DNA from: Oscillospiraceae bacterium UBA4632
GTDB lineage: Bacteria; Bacillota; Clostridia; Oscillospirales; Oscillospiraceae
Direction: 5' to 3'
NCBI GenBank assembly: GCA_002405995.1
Contig: DHMW01000083.1
Span: 1 to 14,283 of the forward strand
DNA length: 14,283 nucleotides
Shown here: positions 6,501 through 13,640 of the stretch, piece after piece
Numbering within the stretch: position 1 is the stretch's first letter
Layout of the letters: every line of letters begins with the position of its first letter
Notes under the pieces: generated by a model
The model's input: the letters and a program-made list of their open reading frames with translations, nothing else
Told to the model about the DNA's origin: nothing
Database searches by the model: none
Program-made: the position numbers and the translations under genes

Positions 6501-8051
6501 ATGACAGGCGCACAGCTGACGATCCTATTGACGATCATTCTGTATCTTGCCGCCATGGTGCTGGTGGGCGTTTATTTCGGGAAAAAGGGCGGCGGGAGCA
6601 GCTCAGACGATTTTTACCTCGGCGGACGCAAAATGGGCCCTATCGTGACGGCAATGAGCGCCGAGGCAAGCGATATGAGCAGCTATCTGCTGATGGGCCT
6701 GCCGGGGCTTGCCTATCTCTGCGGGCTGCCGGAGGTGACGTGGACTGCGATCGGCCTGGCGCTGGGTACATATCTCAACTGGCTGATCGTTGCGCGCCGC
6801 CTGCGCCGCTACAGCGCGCGGCTCGGCGCGATCACGGTGCCGGAATTCTTCGCAAGACGCTTCGGCGATGAAAAACACTTGCTCTCCTGCCTTGCGGCGG
6901 TGGTGATCCTGATCTTCTTCGTGCCCTACACGGCTTCGGGCTTCAAGGCGATCGGCACGCTGTTCAGCAGCCTTTACAACGTGGACTATCATGCGGCGAT
7001 GATCGTCGGCGCGGTCGTGGTGGTGGGCTACACGGTGATGGGCGGCTTCATGGCGGTGTCGTTCACCGATCTGATCCAGTCTGTTTTCATGACCATTGCG
7101 CTGATCGTAGTCGTTTGCTTCGGCATCGAGCAGGCAGGCGGACTGGGCGCGGTGGCGGAGAACGCCCGCGCGCTGCCGGGCTATCTCAGCCTGACGCAGG
7201 GCTATGACGCAGCAAGCGGCACGGCGGCAAGCTTCGGCGGCCTGAGCATCGCTTCCACGCTGGCGTGGGGGTTGGGCTACTTTGGTATGCCGCACATCCT
7301 GCTGCGCTTTATGGCGATCCGCGAGGAAAAGGAGCTCAATCAATCCCGCCGCATTGCAACGGTCTGGGTCGTGATCTCGATGTTTATCGCCGTCTTTATC
7401 GGCGTGATCGGCTACAGTGTGTCCGCCGCGGGAAAGATCGGCTTCCTGACGACCAGCGCCGATGCCGAGACGATCATCATCAAGCTTGCAGATCTGATGA
7501 GCCGCCACAGCGTGCTCCTTGCGGTCATGGCGGGTATCATCCTCTCCGGTATTCTGGCCGCCACGATGTCTACGGCGGATTCGCAGCTGCTCACGGCGGC
7601 GTCCAGCGTGTCGCAGGACCTTGCGCAGGGCTTTTTCGGCGTGAAAATGCAGGAAAAGACCGCGATGCGGCTCGCGCGGCTGACGGTTGCGGTGATCGCG
7701 GTGATCGGCGTCGTGCTTGCATGGGACCCCAACAGCTCGGTGTTCCGCGTGGTGTCGTTCGCGTGGGCGGGTTTCGGCGCAGCGTTCGGTCCGGTGATGC
7801 TGTTTGCACTGTTCTGGAAGCGCGCGAACCGTCAGGGTGCGCTCGCGGGTATGCTGACCGGCGGCGCGATGGTGTTTATCTGGAAGTATCTTATCGCGCC
7901 GATGGGCGGCGCATGGGCGATCTACGAGCTGCTGCCGGCATTCGCTGCCGCGAGCATCGTGCTCGTGGTCGTGTCGCTGGCAACAAAGGCGCCGGATGCG
8001 CAGGTCGTGGAGACGTTTGAAGCGGTCATCCATGCGCGCGGTGAAAAGTGA
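6501..8051 (+). CDS. putP: Sodium/proline symporter of the SSS family (PutP-like)
   Basis: A 516-residue secondary transporter with about 13 hydrophobic segments, close to the length of E. coli PutP (502). It would import proline or a similar small solute with Na+, for nutrition or osmoprotection. Matches to PutP are specific: SAEASDMSSYLLMGLPG (53-69) corresponds to the SAGASDMSGWLLMGLPG region with its sodium-site aspartate (D58). WGLGYFGMPHILLRFMA (256-272) keeps the W-x3-Y-x3-P pattern of the proline-binding helix. LAATMSTADSQLL (352-364) holds the Ser-Thr pair of the second sodium site. GGFMAVSFTDLIQ (181-193) is the SSS signature region. The ATG at 6501 is chosen because GAGG (6491-6494) lies 6 bases upstream and the promoter lies at 6435-6463. 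The frame is open back to 6393, but an upstream start would lie in or before the promoter. It stands alone between its promoter and terminator. Pantothenate or other solutes are less likely alternatives. Confidence 0.92.
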   Translation: MTGAQLTILLTIILYLAAMVLVGVYFGKKGGGSSSDDFYLGGRKMGPIVTAMSAEASDMSSYLLMGLPGLAYLCGLPEVTWTAIGLALGTYLNWLIVARRLRRYSARLGAITVPEFFARRFGDEKHLLSCLAAVVILIFFVPYTASGFKAIGTLFSSLYNVDYHAAMIVGAVVVVGYTVMGGFMAVSFTDLIQSVFMTIALIVVVCFGIEQAGGLGAVAENARALPGYLSLTQGYDAASGTAASFGGLSIASTLAWGLGYFGMPHILLRFMAIREEKELNQSRRIATVWVVISMFIAVFIGVIGYSVSAAGKIGFLTTSADAETIIIKLADLMSRHSVLLAVMAGIILSGILAATMSTADSQLLTAASSVSQDLAQGFFGVKMQEKTAMRLARLTVAVIAVIGVVLAWDPNSSVFRVVSFAWAGFGAAFGPVMLFALFWKRANRQGALAGMLTGGAMVFIWKYLIAPMGGAWAIYELLPAFAAASIVLVVVSLATKAPDAQVVETFEAVIHARGEK

Positions 8052-8057
8052 AAGGGG

Positions 8058-8089
8058 AAAAGCGCGGAGCGGCAAGCTCCGCGCTTTTT
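8058..8089 (+). terminator. Rho-independent terminator after putP
   Basis: A perfect 13-bp stem (AAAAGCGCGGAGC at 8058-8070 with 8076-8088) encloses the loop GGCAA and ends in T5. It starts 7 bases after the stop codon. Confidence 0.92.
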
Positions 8090-8103
8090 GCTGCCGCAGG
8101 AAG

Positions 8104-8134
8104 AAAAACGCGGCGCATGAGGGCGTATGCGCCG
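8104..8134 (-). terminator. Terminator-like hairpin facing the minus strand
   Basis: CGGCGCAT (8111-8118) pairs perfectly with ATGCGCCG (8127-8134). Read on the minus strand the stem is followed two bases later by TTTTT (8108-8104). There is no minus-strand gene upstream of it, so its purpose is unclear; it could end a small antisense transcript from the hydrogenase promoter region or be a relic. Confidence 0.3.
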
Positions 8135-8184
8135 GAATGACGGAATGCCCCGCAAATAAAACTGACGTTTATACATTTTTACTA

Positions 8185-8213
8185 TTGAAAAATACTTGAA
8201 GATAAAATATTAT
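8185..8213 (+). promoter_or_regulatory. Promoter of the hydrogenase operon
   Basis: TTGAAA (8185-8190), a 17-base spacer and TATTAT (8208-8213) form a good sigma-A type promoter in a strikingly AT-rich patch of a GC-rich region. The leader would be about 50 bases. Confidence 0.7.
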
Positions 8214-8247
8214 AGATAATATCTATTACAGATACAGCATACTGTAA
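8207..8247. promoter_or_regulatory. Dyads over the hydrogenase operon start site (candidate operator)
   Basis: ATATTAT-AG-ATAATAT (8207-8222) is a perfect 16-bp dyad covering the -10. Just downstream TTACAG (8226-8231) and CTGTAA (8242-8247) form a second dyad, with a nested TACAG-CATA-CTGTA (8233-8246) that could fold in the RNA leader. Neither matches the Rex consensus TTGTTAANNNNTTAACAA. Confidence 0.4.
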
Positions 8248-8254
8248 GCTGCGA

Positions 8255-8261
8255 AGGGAGG
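8255..8261 (+). promoter_or_regulatory. Ribosome binding site deciding the TTG start of the hydrogenase partner gene
   Basis: AGGGAGG lies 7 bases before TTG at 8269. The first in-frame ATG (8287) is 25 bases away from this site, so the TTG start is preferred. Confidence 0.75.
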
Positions 8262-8268
8262 ACCTGTC

Positions 8269-10104
8269 TTGTCTCGACTTGATATCATGACGCCATCCCG
8301 CGCACAGACCGTGATCGACGGGCTGTACCGCGATGTGGAGCGGCGTATCGCCGCCAGCCCTCCGGGGCTGTGCCCGGTAGACCTTGCCAAGAGCTTTCTG
8401 GATCTGTGCCATGCGCAGACCTGCGGAAAGTGCGTGCCCTGCCGCATCGGGCTGGGACAGCTTTCCGCACTGATGGAGGAGGTGCTTGAGGGCAAGGCGA
8501 CGATGGAGACCGTTTCGGTGATCGAGCGCATGGCGCGCGTGATCGTCAACAGCGCCGACTGCGCCATTGGGCGCGACGCGGCGCGGCTGGTGCTCGACGG
8601 GCTTGCGGGCTTTCGCGACGATTATGAAGAACATATCCTGCGTCACCGCTGCCTTGGTGGGATGCGCGAGCCGGTGCCCTGCGTGGCGCTGTGCCCCGCG
8701 GGCGTGGATATCCCGGGCTATCTGGTGCTGATCAAGTACGGCCGCTATGCCGACGCCGTGCGCCTGATCCGCAAGGACAATCCCTTCCCCTCGGCCTGCG
8801 CGTATATCTGCGAGCATCCCTGCGAGGCGCGCTGCCGCCGCAACATGATCGACGACGCAGTCAACATCCGCGGACTCAAGCGCTACGCGGTGGACAATGC
8901 AGGCTACGTGCCGCACCCTGAATGCGCGGAGACAACGGGAAAAAGCGTCGGCATCGTCGGCGGCGGTCCGAGCGGGCTTTCTGCTGCCTATTACCTTGCG
9001 CTGATGGGGCACAGGGTCACGGTGTACGAAAAGCGCGCGAAGCTGGGCGGAATGCTGCGCTACGGCATCCCGGCCTACCGCCTGCCGCGCGAGGTGCTGG
9101 ATGCGGAGATCGCGTCGATGCTCTCTATCGGCATCGACGCGCACGTAAACGTCAACGTCGGCGACGACGTGACCTTCGACGAGCTGCGGCAGAAGCACGA
9201 TGCGCTTTATATCGCGCTGGGCGCGCACACGGACAAAAAGACCGGCATCGAGGGCGAGGACGCCGAGGGAGTGATCTCCGCGGTCGAGATGCTGCGTGAG
9301 ATCGGCGACGATCACATGCCGGACTTCCGCAACAAGGATATCGTGGTCATCGGCGGCGGCAACGTTGCCATGGATGTGTGCCGCAGCGCGGTGCGCCTCG
9401 GCGCGCGCAAGGTCAGCTGCGTCTATCGCCGCCGACAGGAGGATATGACGGCGCTGCCCGAGGAGGTCGAGGGCGCCGTGGCCGAGGGCGTGGAGCTTGT
9501 GACGCTTCAGGCCCCCGTGCGCATCGAGACTGACACGAACGGCCACGCCGTCGCGCTGTGGACGCAGCCGCAGATCATCGGCGAGATGGATAAAAAGGGC
9601 CGTCCCGCGCCCGAAAAGGCCAAGCGCAGCGAAAAGCGCATCGCGGCGGACGTTGTCGTCGTCGCCATCGGCCAGGGCGTGGAGACCCACGGCTTTGAGC
9701 AGACGAAGATCGCCATCAAGCGCGGCGCGTTCGCCGCCGAGGCGAGCGGCCAGATCGACAATATGGACGGCGTGTTTGCCGGCGGCGACTGCGTCACCGG
9801 CCCAGCAACCGTCATCCGCGCCATCGCGGCCGGCAAGGTCGCCGCGGCAAATATCGACGAATACCTCGGCTTCCACCACGAGATCGACCCGGGCGTCGAG
9901 GTGCCCACGCCGCGGCTGAACAACAAACCGCCGCACGGGCGCATCGACACCACCGAGCGCGAGGCGGGCGAGCGCAAGCACGACTTTAAGTGCATCGAGT
10001 GTGGGCTTACGGACGAGGAGGCATATGCCGAGGCGTCGCGCTGCCTGCGCTGCGACCACTTCGGCTACGGTGTATTCCGCGGAGGGAGGAAAGGAAAATG
10101 GTAA
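8269..10104 (+). CDS. NuoF C-terminal [4Fe-4S] domain fused to a GltD/NfnB-like FAD-NAD(P)H oxidoreductase, hydrogenase partner
   Basis: A 611-residue iron-sulfur flavoprotein, probably passing electrons between NAD(P)H and the hydrogenase encoded next. Residues ~40-128 match only the C-terminal part of NuoF/HydB: TCGKCVPCR (C52, C55, C58) and C98 as ligands of one [4Fe-4S] cluster, then FRDDYEEHIL. NuoF's FMN and NADH domain is absent. Residues ~130-540 resemble the small subunit of glutamate synthase (GltD) and NfnB: C138-x3-C142-P, CAYICEHPCEARC (C177, C181, C185, C189), an FAD loop GIVGGGPSG (228-236), an NAD(P) loop VIGGGNVAMD (360-369), and the FAD-binding end FAGGDCVTGPATVIRAI (503-519). 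The tail carries two more CxxC pairs (C575/C578, C592/C595). The start is TTG with a strong ribosome site. It overlaps hydA by 7 bases. One flavin site is visible, so whether it bifurcates electrons is open. Confidence 0.88.
   Translation: MSRLDIMTPSRAQTVIDGLYRDVERRIAASPPGLCPVDLAKSFLDLCHAQTCGKCVPCRIGLGQLSALMEEVLEGKATMETVSVIERMARVIVNSADCAIGRDAARLVLDGLAGFRDDYEEHILRHRCLGGMREPVPCVALCPAGVDIPGYLVLIKYGRYADAVRLIRKDNPFPSACAYICEHPCEARCRRNMIDDAVNIRGLKRYAVDNAGYVPHPECAETTGKSVGIVGGGPSGLSAAYYLALMGHRVTVYEKRAKLGGMLRYGIPAYRLPREVLDAEIASMLSIGIDAHVNVNVGDDVTFDELRQKHDALYIALGAHTDKKTGIEGEDAEGVISAVEMLREIGDDHMPDFRNKDIVVIGGGNVAMDVCRSAVRLGARKVSCVYRRRQEDMTALPEEVEGAVAEGVELVTLQAPVRIETDTNGHAVALWTQPQIIGEMDKKGRPAPEKAKRSEKRIAADVVVVAIGQGVETHGFEQTKIAIKRGAFAAEASGQIDNMDGVFAGGDCVTGPATVIRAIAAGKVAAANIDEYLGFHHEIDPGVEVPTPRLNNKPPHGRIDTTEREAGERKHDFKCIECGLTDEEAYAEASRCLRCDHFGYGVFRGGRKGKW
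10085..10089 (+). promoter_or_regulatory. Ribosome binding site deciding the hydA start
   Basis: GGAGG lies 8 bases before ATG at 10098, inside the 3' end of the preceding gene. The hydA frame is open upstream to 9990, but those 36 residues are only the shadow of the preceding gene; homology to hydrogenases begins at MVKNVTLAID. Confidence 0.85.
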
Positions 10105-11846
10105 AGAATGTCACGCTGGCCATTGACCACAAGAGCGTCACCGTGCCGGAGGGCACGACGATCCTTGAGGCGGCACGCTCGGCCAATATCCATATCCCGA
10201 CGCTGTGCTACTTAAAGGATATCAACGAGATCGCTGCCTGCCGCATCTGCTGCGTGGAGGTCGAGGGCATGGAGCGCCTTGTCCCCGCATGCGACAACGT
10301 GGTGGCGGACGGCATGGTCGTCTTCACGAACAGCGCCAAGGCGCGCGAGGCGCGCCGCATGAACCTGCGATTGATCCTCTCGCACCACGATACGTCGTGC
10401 ACGAACTGCACGCGAAGCGGCAACTGCACCTTGCAGCAGCTTGCGAACGACTTTAATATGCGCGGCACGCACTTCCCGAAAAAGCTTCGGCATGAGGCGG
10501 TGGATTATTCCACGCCGCTCATTCGCGAGAACGACAAGTGCGTGCAGTGCCTGCGCTGCATCCAGGTGTGCGAAAACGTGCAGAGCGTGAAGATCTGGGA
10601 CCTTCTCGGCACAGGCTCGCGCACGGTCGTGGATGCGTCGTACAACCGCCGCATTCAGGATACCGAGTGTACCTACTGCGGCCAGTGCATCACGCACTGC
10701 CCGACGGCGGCGCTGCGTGAGCGCGACGACACGGGCCTTGTCTTCGATGCGATCGACGATCCGAACGTTGTCACCGTGGCGCAGGTCGCGCCCGCGGTGC
10801 GCGCGGCTTGGGCTGAGCAGTTCGGGCTCGACAGCGAGTTTGCAGCGCCGAAGCGCATGGTCGCGGCGCTGCGGGAGCTGGGCTTCAACTATGTGTTCGA
10901 TACCGATTTTGCCGCCGACCTCACGATCCTGGAGGAGGGCAGCGAGTTCATCGAGCGCTTCACCCACAAGGACCGGTATCAGTGGCCGATGTTCACATCC
11001 TGCTGCCCCGGCTGGGTGCGCTTTGTGAAGTCGCAGTACCCCGAGCTGACGGCGAACCTCTCCACGGCCAAGTCGCCCCAGCAGATGTTCGGCGCAGTGG
11101 CGAAGAGCTACTTTGCCGAAAAGGTCGGCATCGACCCCAAGCGCCTTTTTGTTGTCTCGATCATGCCGTGCGTCGCGAAAAAGAGCGAATGCGCGCTGCC
11201 GACGATGAAAAACGACGCGGGTGATCCCGACGTTGACGTGAGCATCACGACGCGCGAGCTGGGCATCATGCTGCGCGCGAACCATATCGAGCCGCAGTAC
11301 CTGCCGGAGGAGGAGTTTGACAGCCCGCTCGGCGCTTCCACCGGCGCGGCGGTCATTTTTGGCGCGACCGGCGGCGTGATGGACGCGGCGCTGCGCTCGG
11401 CGTACTATTTCGTTACGGGGAAGAACCCCGACCCCGATGACTTCACCGCCGTGCGCGGCATGGACGGGTGGAAGGAAGCGACGTTCAATATCCCCGGCGC
11501 GGGCGACGTACGCGTCGCGGTCGTGAGCTCGCTCGGCAATGCCCGCAGGCTGATCGAAGCTGTGGAGCGCGGCGAGGCGAACTATGACTTTGTCGAGGTC
11601 ATGGCTTGTCCGGGCGGCTGTGCAGGCGGCGGCGGACAGCCCATCCACGACGGAGAGGAGCTGGCGGCGGATCGCGGAAGCGTGCTTTGGCGGCTCGATC
11701 AGGATACGCTGCTGCGCTTCTCGCATGAGAATCCGGACGTCAAGGCGCTCTACAAGGACTACCTTGACGCGCCGCTCGGCGAAAGATCGCACCATCTGCT
11801 GCACACCGACCACAATGCCTGGCAGATGCCGCAGAGGATGGCATAG
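10098..11846 (+). CDS. hydA: [FeFe] hydrogenase, CpI-like (M3 domain architecture)
   Basis: A 582-residue hydrogenase (CpI has 574) catalysing reversible H2 formation from protons and electrons in the cytoplasm. All accessory and catalytic motifs are present in order: an N-terminal [2Fe-2S] domain (C37, C48, C51, C65), the His-ligated [4Fe-4S] motif HDTSCTNCTRSGNC (H97, C101, C104, C110), and two ferredoxin clusters CVQCLRCIQVC (148-158) and CTYCGQCITHC (191-201). The H-cluster motifs follow: TSCCPGW (300-306), MPCVAKKSE (356-364) and MACPGGCAGGGGQP (502-515), with ligands C303, C358, C504 and C508. C302 matches the proton-relay cysteine of CpI. No extra C-terminal [2Fe-2S] domain is seen. 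The ATG at 10098 overlaps the stop of the upstream flavoprotein gene, indicating tight coupling. No maturase genes (hydE, hydF, hydG) are in the window. A bidirectional terminator follows. Confidence 0.96.
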   Translation: MVKNVTLAIDHKSVTVPEGTTILEAARSANIHIPTLCYLKDINEIAACRICCVEVEGMERLVPACDNVVADGMVVFTNSAKAREARRMNLRLILSHHDTSCTNCTRSGNCTLQQLANDFNMRGTHFPKKLRHEAVDYSTPLIRENDKCVQCLRCIQVCENVQSVKIWDLLGTGSRTVVDASYNRRIQDTECTYCGQCITHCPTAALRERDDTGLVFDAIDDPNVVTVAQVAPAVRAAWAEQFGLDSEFAAPKRMVAALRELGFNYVFDTDFAADLTILEEGSEFIERFTHKDRYQWPMFTSCCPGWVRFVKSQYPELTANLSTAKSPQQMFGAVAKSYFAEKVGIDPKRLFVVSIMPCVAKKSECALPTMKNDAGDPDVDVSITTRELGIMLRANHIEPQYLPEEEFDSPLGASTGAAVIFGATGGVMDAALRSAYYFVTGKNPDPDDFTAVRGMDGWKEATFNIPGAGDVRVAVVSSLGNARRLIEAVERGEANYDFVEVMACPGGCAGGGGQPIHDGEELAADRGSVLWRLDQDTLLRFSHENPDVKALYKDYLDAPLGERSHHLLHTDHNAWQMPQRMA

Positions 11847-11851
11847 CAAAG

Positions 11852-11887
11852 AAAAAGATGAAGGGCGAAGCGTCCTTCATCTTTTTT
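11852..11887. terminator. Bidirectional terminator between hydA and rqcH
   Basis: A perfect 13-bp stem (AAAAAGATGAAGG at 11852-11864 with 11874-11886) has a 9-base loop and T tracts on both strands. It serves the converging hydA and rqcH genes. The rqcH stop codon (11879-11877) lies inside the stem. Confidence 0.9.
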
Positions 11888-13640
11888 CCTGCTTTTTCCC
11901 AGAAGCGAGCCGCCTGACGAGCGACTCGCCGGGCGTGACATAGAGCGTGCGGTAATTATCATAGGTCACCATGCCGGGGCGCGCGCCCGCGGGCTTTTTG
12001 ACGAACTTCACGGGGCAGCAGTCCACCGGAACGCCGCTGCTCTCGCGCGCCTGCGAAAAGTAGGCGGCGAGCATCGCAGCCTCGCGCAGGTCATTGTCGC
12101 CGGGCGTCAGCCCTGCGCAGCGCAGAATGACGTGCGAGCCGTGGATGTGCTGGGTGTGGAACCAGTAGTCGCGCTTGTCAGCCTTTTTCGTGAGTTGGTC
12201 GTTCTGCACGTTGCTGCGGCCGACGAGGACCTCGAGCCCACTCGAGGTTTGGAACGTGCGCGGAGCAAAGGCGCGCTTTTGCTCCTTTTTGCCGCTCGAC
12301 TTTTTGAGGTAGTTCGTCTCCTGCAATTCGCGGCGGATCTCGTTGAATTCCTGCTCGGTCTCGGCCTGCGAAAGCTCCTGTAAAACGCTCTCTAAGTACG
12401 CGCGCTCACTTTCCGCCTTTTCGATCTGCTCGCGCAGGTGGAATTCGGCGGTCTTGAGCTTGTTGTACTGCTTGTAGTTCTTCGCGGCGTTCTGCTGGGG
12501 CGTGAGCAGCGGGTCGAGCGGGATGTCGATGACCGGGCAGCCGTCCTCATAGTAGTTTTCGGCGTGCAGGACGCGCTCGCCGCCCTTCATGCGGTAGAGG
12601 TTTGCGGTGATGAGGTCGCCGCGCAGGCGAAGCTCGTCGCGCTTTTGCGTCGCGGCGTAGTCGCGCTTTAAGTTCTCCGCCTTGCGCGCCATGCGGTCGC
12701 GCGCGACCGTGACCGCGTGCGTCAGCTCGCGGCCGCGTCGGGCGGAAAGCTCCTGCCGCTCGCGCGCGTCGTAGAACTCGTCGAGCATTTGCGAGAAGCT
12801 CTCACGCGTTTCTACCTGCGTCTCCGCGCCGTACTGCGCGATGGAGCGGTAGGTGAAATCCACGGGCCTGCCGTCGCGGTAGAGGATGACAGGTGTATAT
12901 CGATCTTCCTTTACAGCATTGGCGGCATCGGCAAATTCCTGCACCAGCGCCTCGCGCTGGGCATCGTTCAACGCGCCGAAGTGCACGTCGGTCCCGTGCC
13001 CCGCGCGGAAGGCAAATTCGCGCGCGATCAGCGGCGAAATGCCGGTGTAGTGGTCGAGCACCCACTTGTCCACCGCGTCTTCCGATCCGCCGCCGCGCCG
13101 CGCGAGGGCGAGGGAATCCTCCTCCTGCGAAAGGAGCGACAGCTTGCCGAGCGGCGTCGGCAGGTGGTAGAAAAGGCCGGGCAGCAGCTGCCGCGCGGCG
13201 GAAAGGTCCGCGTCCACGCGGCGCAGGCAGTCAACGATGCGCCCCTGCGCGTCGAGCAGGACGAGGTTTGAACGCCGGCCCATGCATTCGAGCACGAGCT
13301 GCTTTTGGCTGCTCTCGCCGAATTCGTCCGTGCACCGGAGCGTCAGGATCACCACGCGCTCGAGGTCCGGCTGCTCGACAGACAGCACGCGCGCGCCGAC
13401 CAAATGCTTGCGCAGCAGCATGCAGAACATCGGCGGCTGGGCGGGGTTGTCGCGCAGAATGTTTGTGAGCTGGATGCGCGGCTGGTTCGCGCCCGCGTTG
13501 AGCAGCAGCCGCAGATTGCCGCGCAGCAGCAGAACGATCTGGTCGCGCGCAGGCTGCTGCACCTTGTCGATGCGCGCGCCGATGAGCTGCGGCCGCAGCT
13601 CGTGTAAAGCTGCCCGCAGGCAGATGGCGTCAAGTGGCAT
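11877..13640 (-). CDS. rqcH: RqcH / NFACT family ribosome quality control protein (formerly fibronectin-binding protein A)
   Basis: A 587-residue NFACT protein. The family binds obstructed 50S subunits and, with tRNA-Ala, adds C-terminal alanine tails to stalled chains. Domains in order: NFACT-N (1-180, with LLLNAGANQPRIQLT and GRRSNLVLLD), a helix-hairpin-helix region (~185-240), a long coiled-coil middle (~285-445, rich in Glu/Lys/Arg), and NFACT-R (~455-570, with YWFHTQHIHGSHVIL and KKPAGARPGMVTYDNYRTLY). The Asp-Arg pair known to be needed for tRNA handling appears here as Glu94-Arg95 (PDLERVVIL), a conservative change. The ATG at 13640 has GGAGGA about 5 bases upstream and overlaps the end of mrnC by 11 bases. 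Its stop codon lies in a terminator shared with hydA. An adhesin role, suggested by the old name, is less likely. Confidence 0.94.
   Translation of the reverse strand: MPLDAICLRAALHELRPQLIGARIDKVQQPARDQIVLLLRGNLRLLLNAGANQPRIQLTNILRDNPAQPPMFCMLLRKHLVGARVLSVEQPDLERVVILTLRCTDEFGESSQKQLVLECMGRRSNLVLLDAQGRIVDCLRRVDADLSAARQLLPGLFYHLPTPLGKLSLLSQEEDSLALARRGGGSEDAVDKWVLDHYTGISPLIAREFAFRAGHGTDVHFGALNDAQREALVQEFADAANAVKEDRYTPVILYRDGRPVDFTYRSIAQYGAETQVETRESFSQMLDEFYDARERQELSARRGRELTHAVTVARDRMARKAENLKRDYAATQKRDELRLRGDLITANLYRMKGGERVLHAENYYEDGCPVIDIPLDPLLTPQQNAAKNYKQYNKLKTAEFHLREQIEKAESERAYLESVLQELSQAETEQEFNEIRRELQETNYLKKSSGKKEQKRAFAPRTFQTSSGLEVLVGRSNVQNDQLTKKADKRDYWFHTQHIHGSHVILRCAGLTPGDNDLREAAMLAAYFSQARESSGVPVDCCPVKFVKKPAGARPGMVTYDNYRTLYVTPGESLVRRLASGKKQEKR

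Noticed and set aside
6603..8075. 490-codon minus-strand frame opposite putP
   Set aside because: Arg/His-rich composition without recognisable domains; it lies over a transporter gene and its terminator.
3249..8247. TACAG/CTGTA words upstream of the DUF1538, putP and hydrogenase genes as a shared regulon motif
   Set aside because: Five-base words are common by chance and their spacing and orientation differ among the three sites.
8182..10059. 625-codon open frame on the minus strand, opposite the hydrogenase partner gene
   Set aside because: Its protein is a low-complexity His/Arg/Ala/Asp mixture with no motif, while the opposite strand encodes a clear flavoprotein. Long antisense frames are expected from GC-rich codon use.
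10212..11849. 545-codon minus-strand frame opposite hydA
   Set aside because: Same GC-bias shadow; the plus strand has all hydrogenase motifs.
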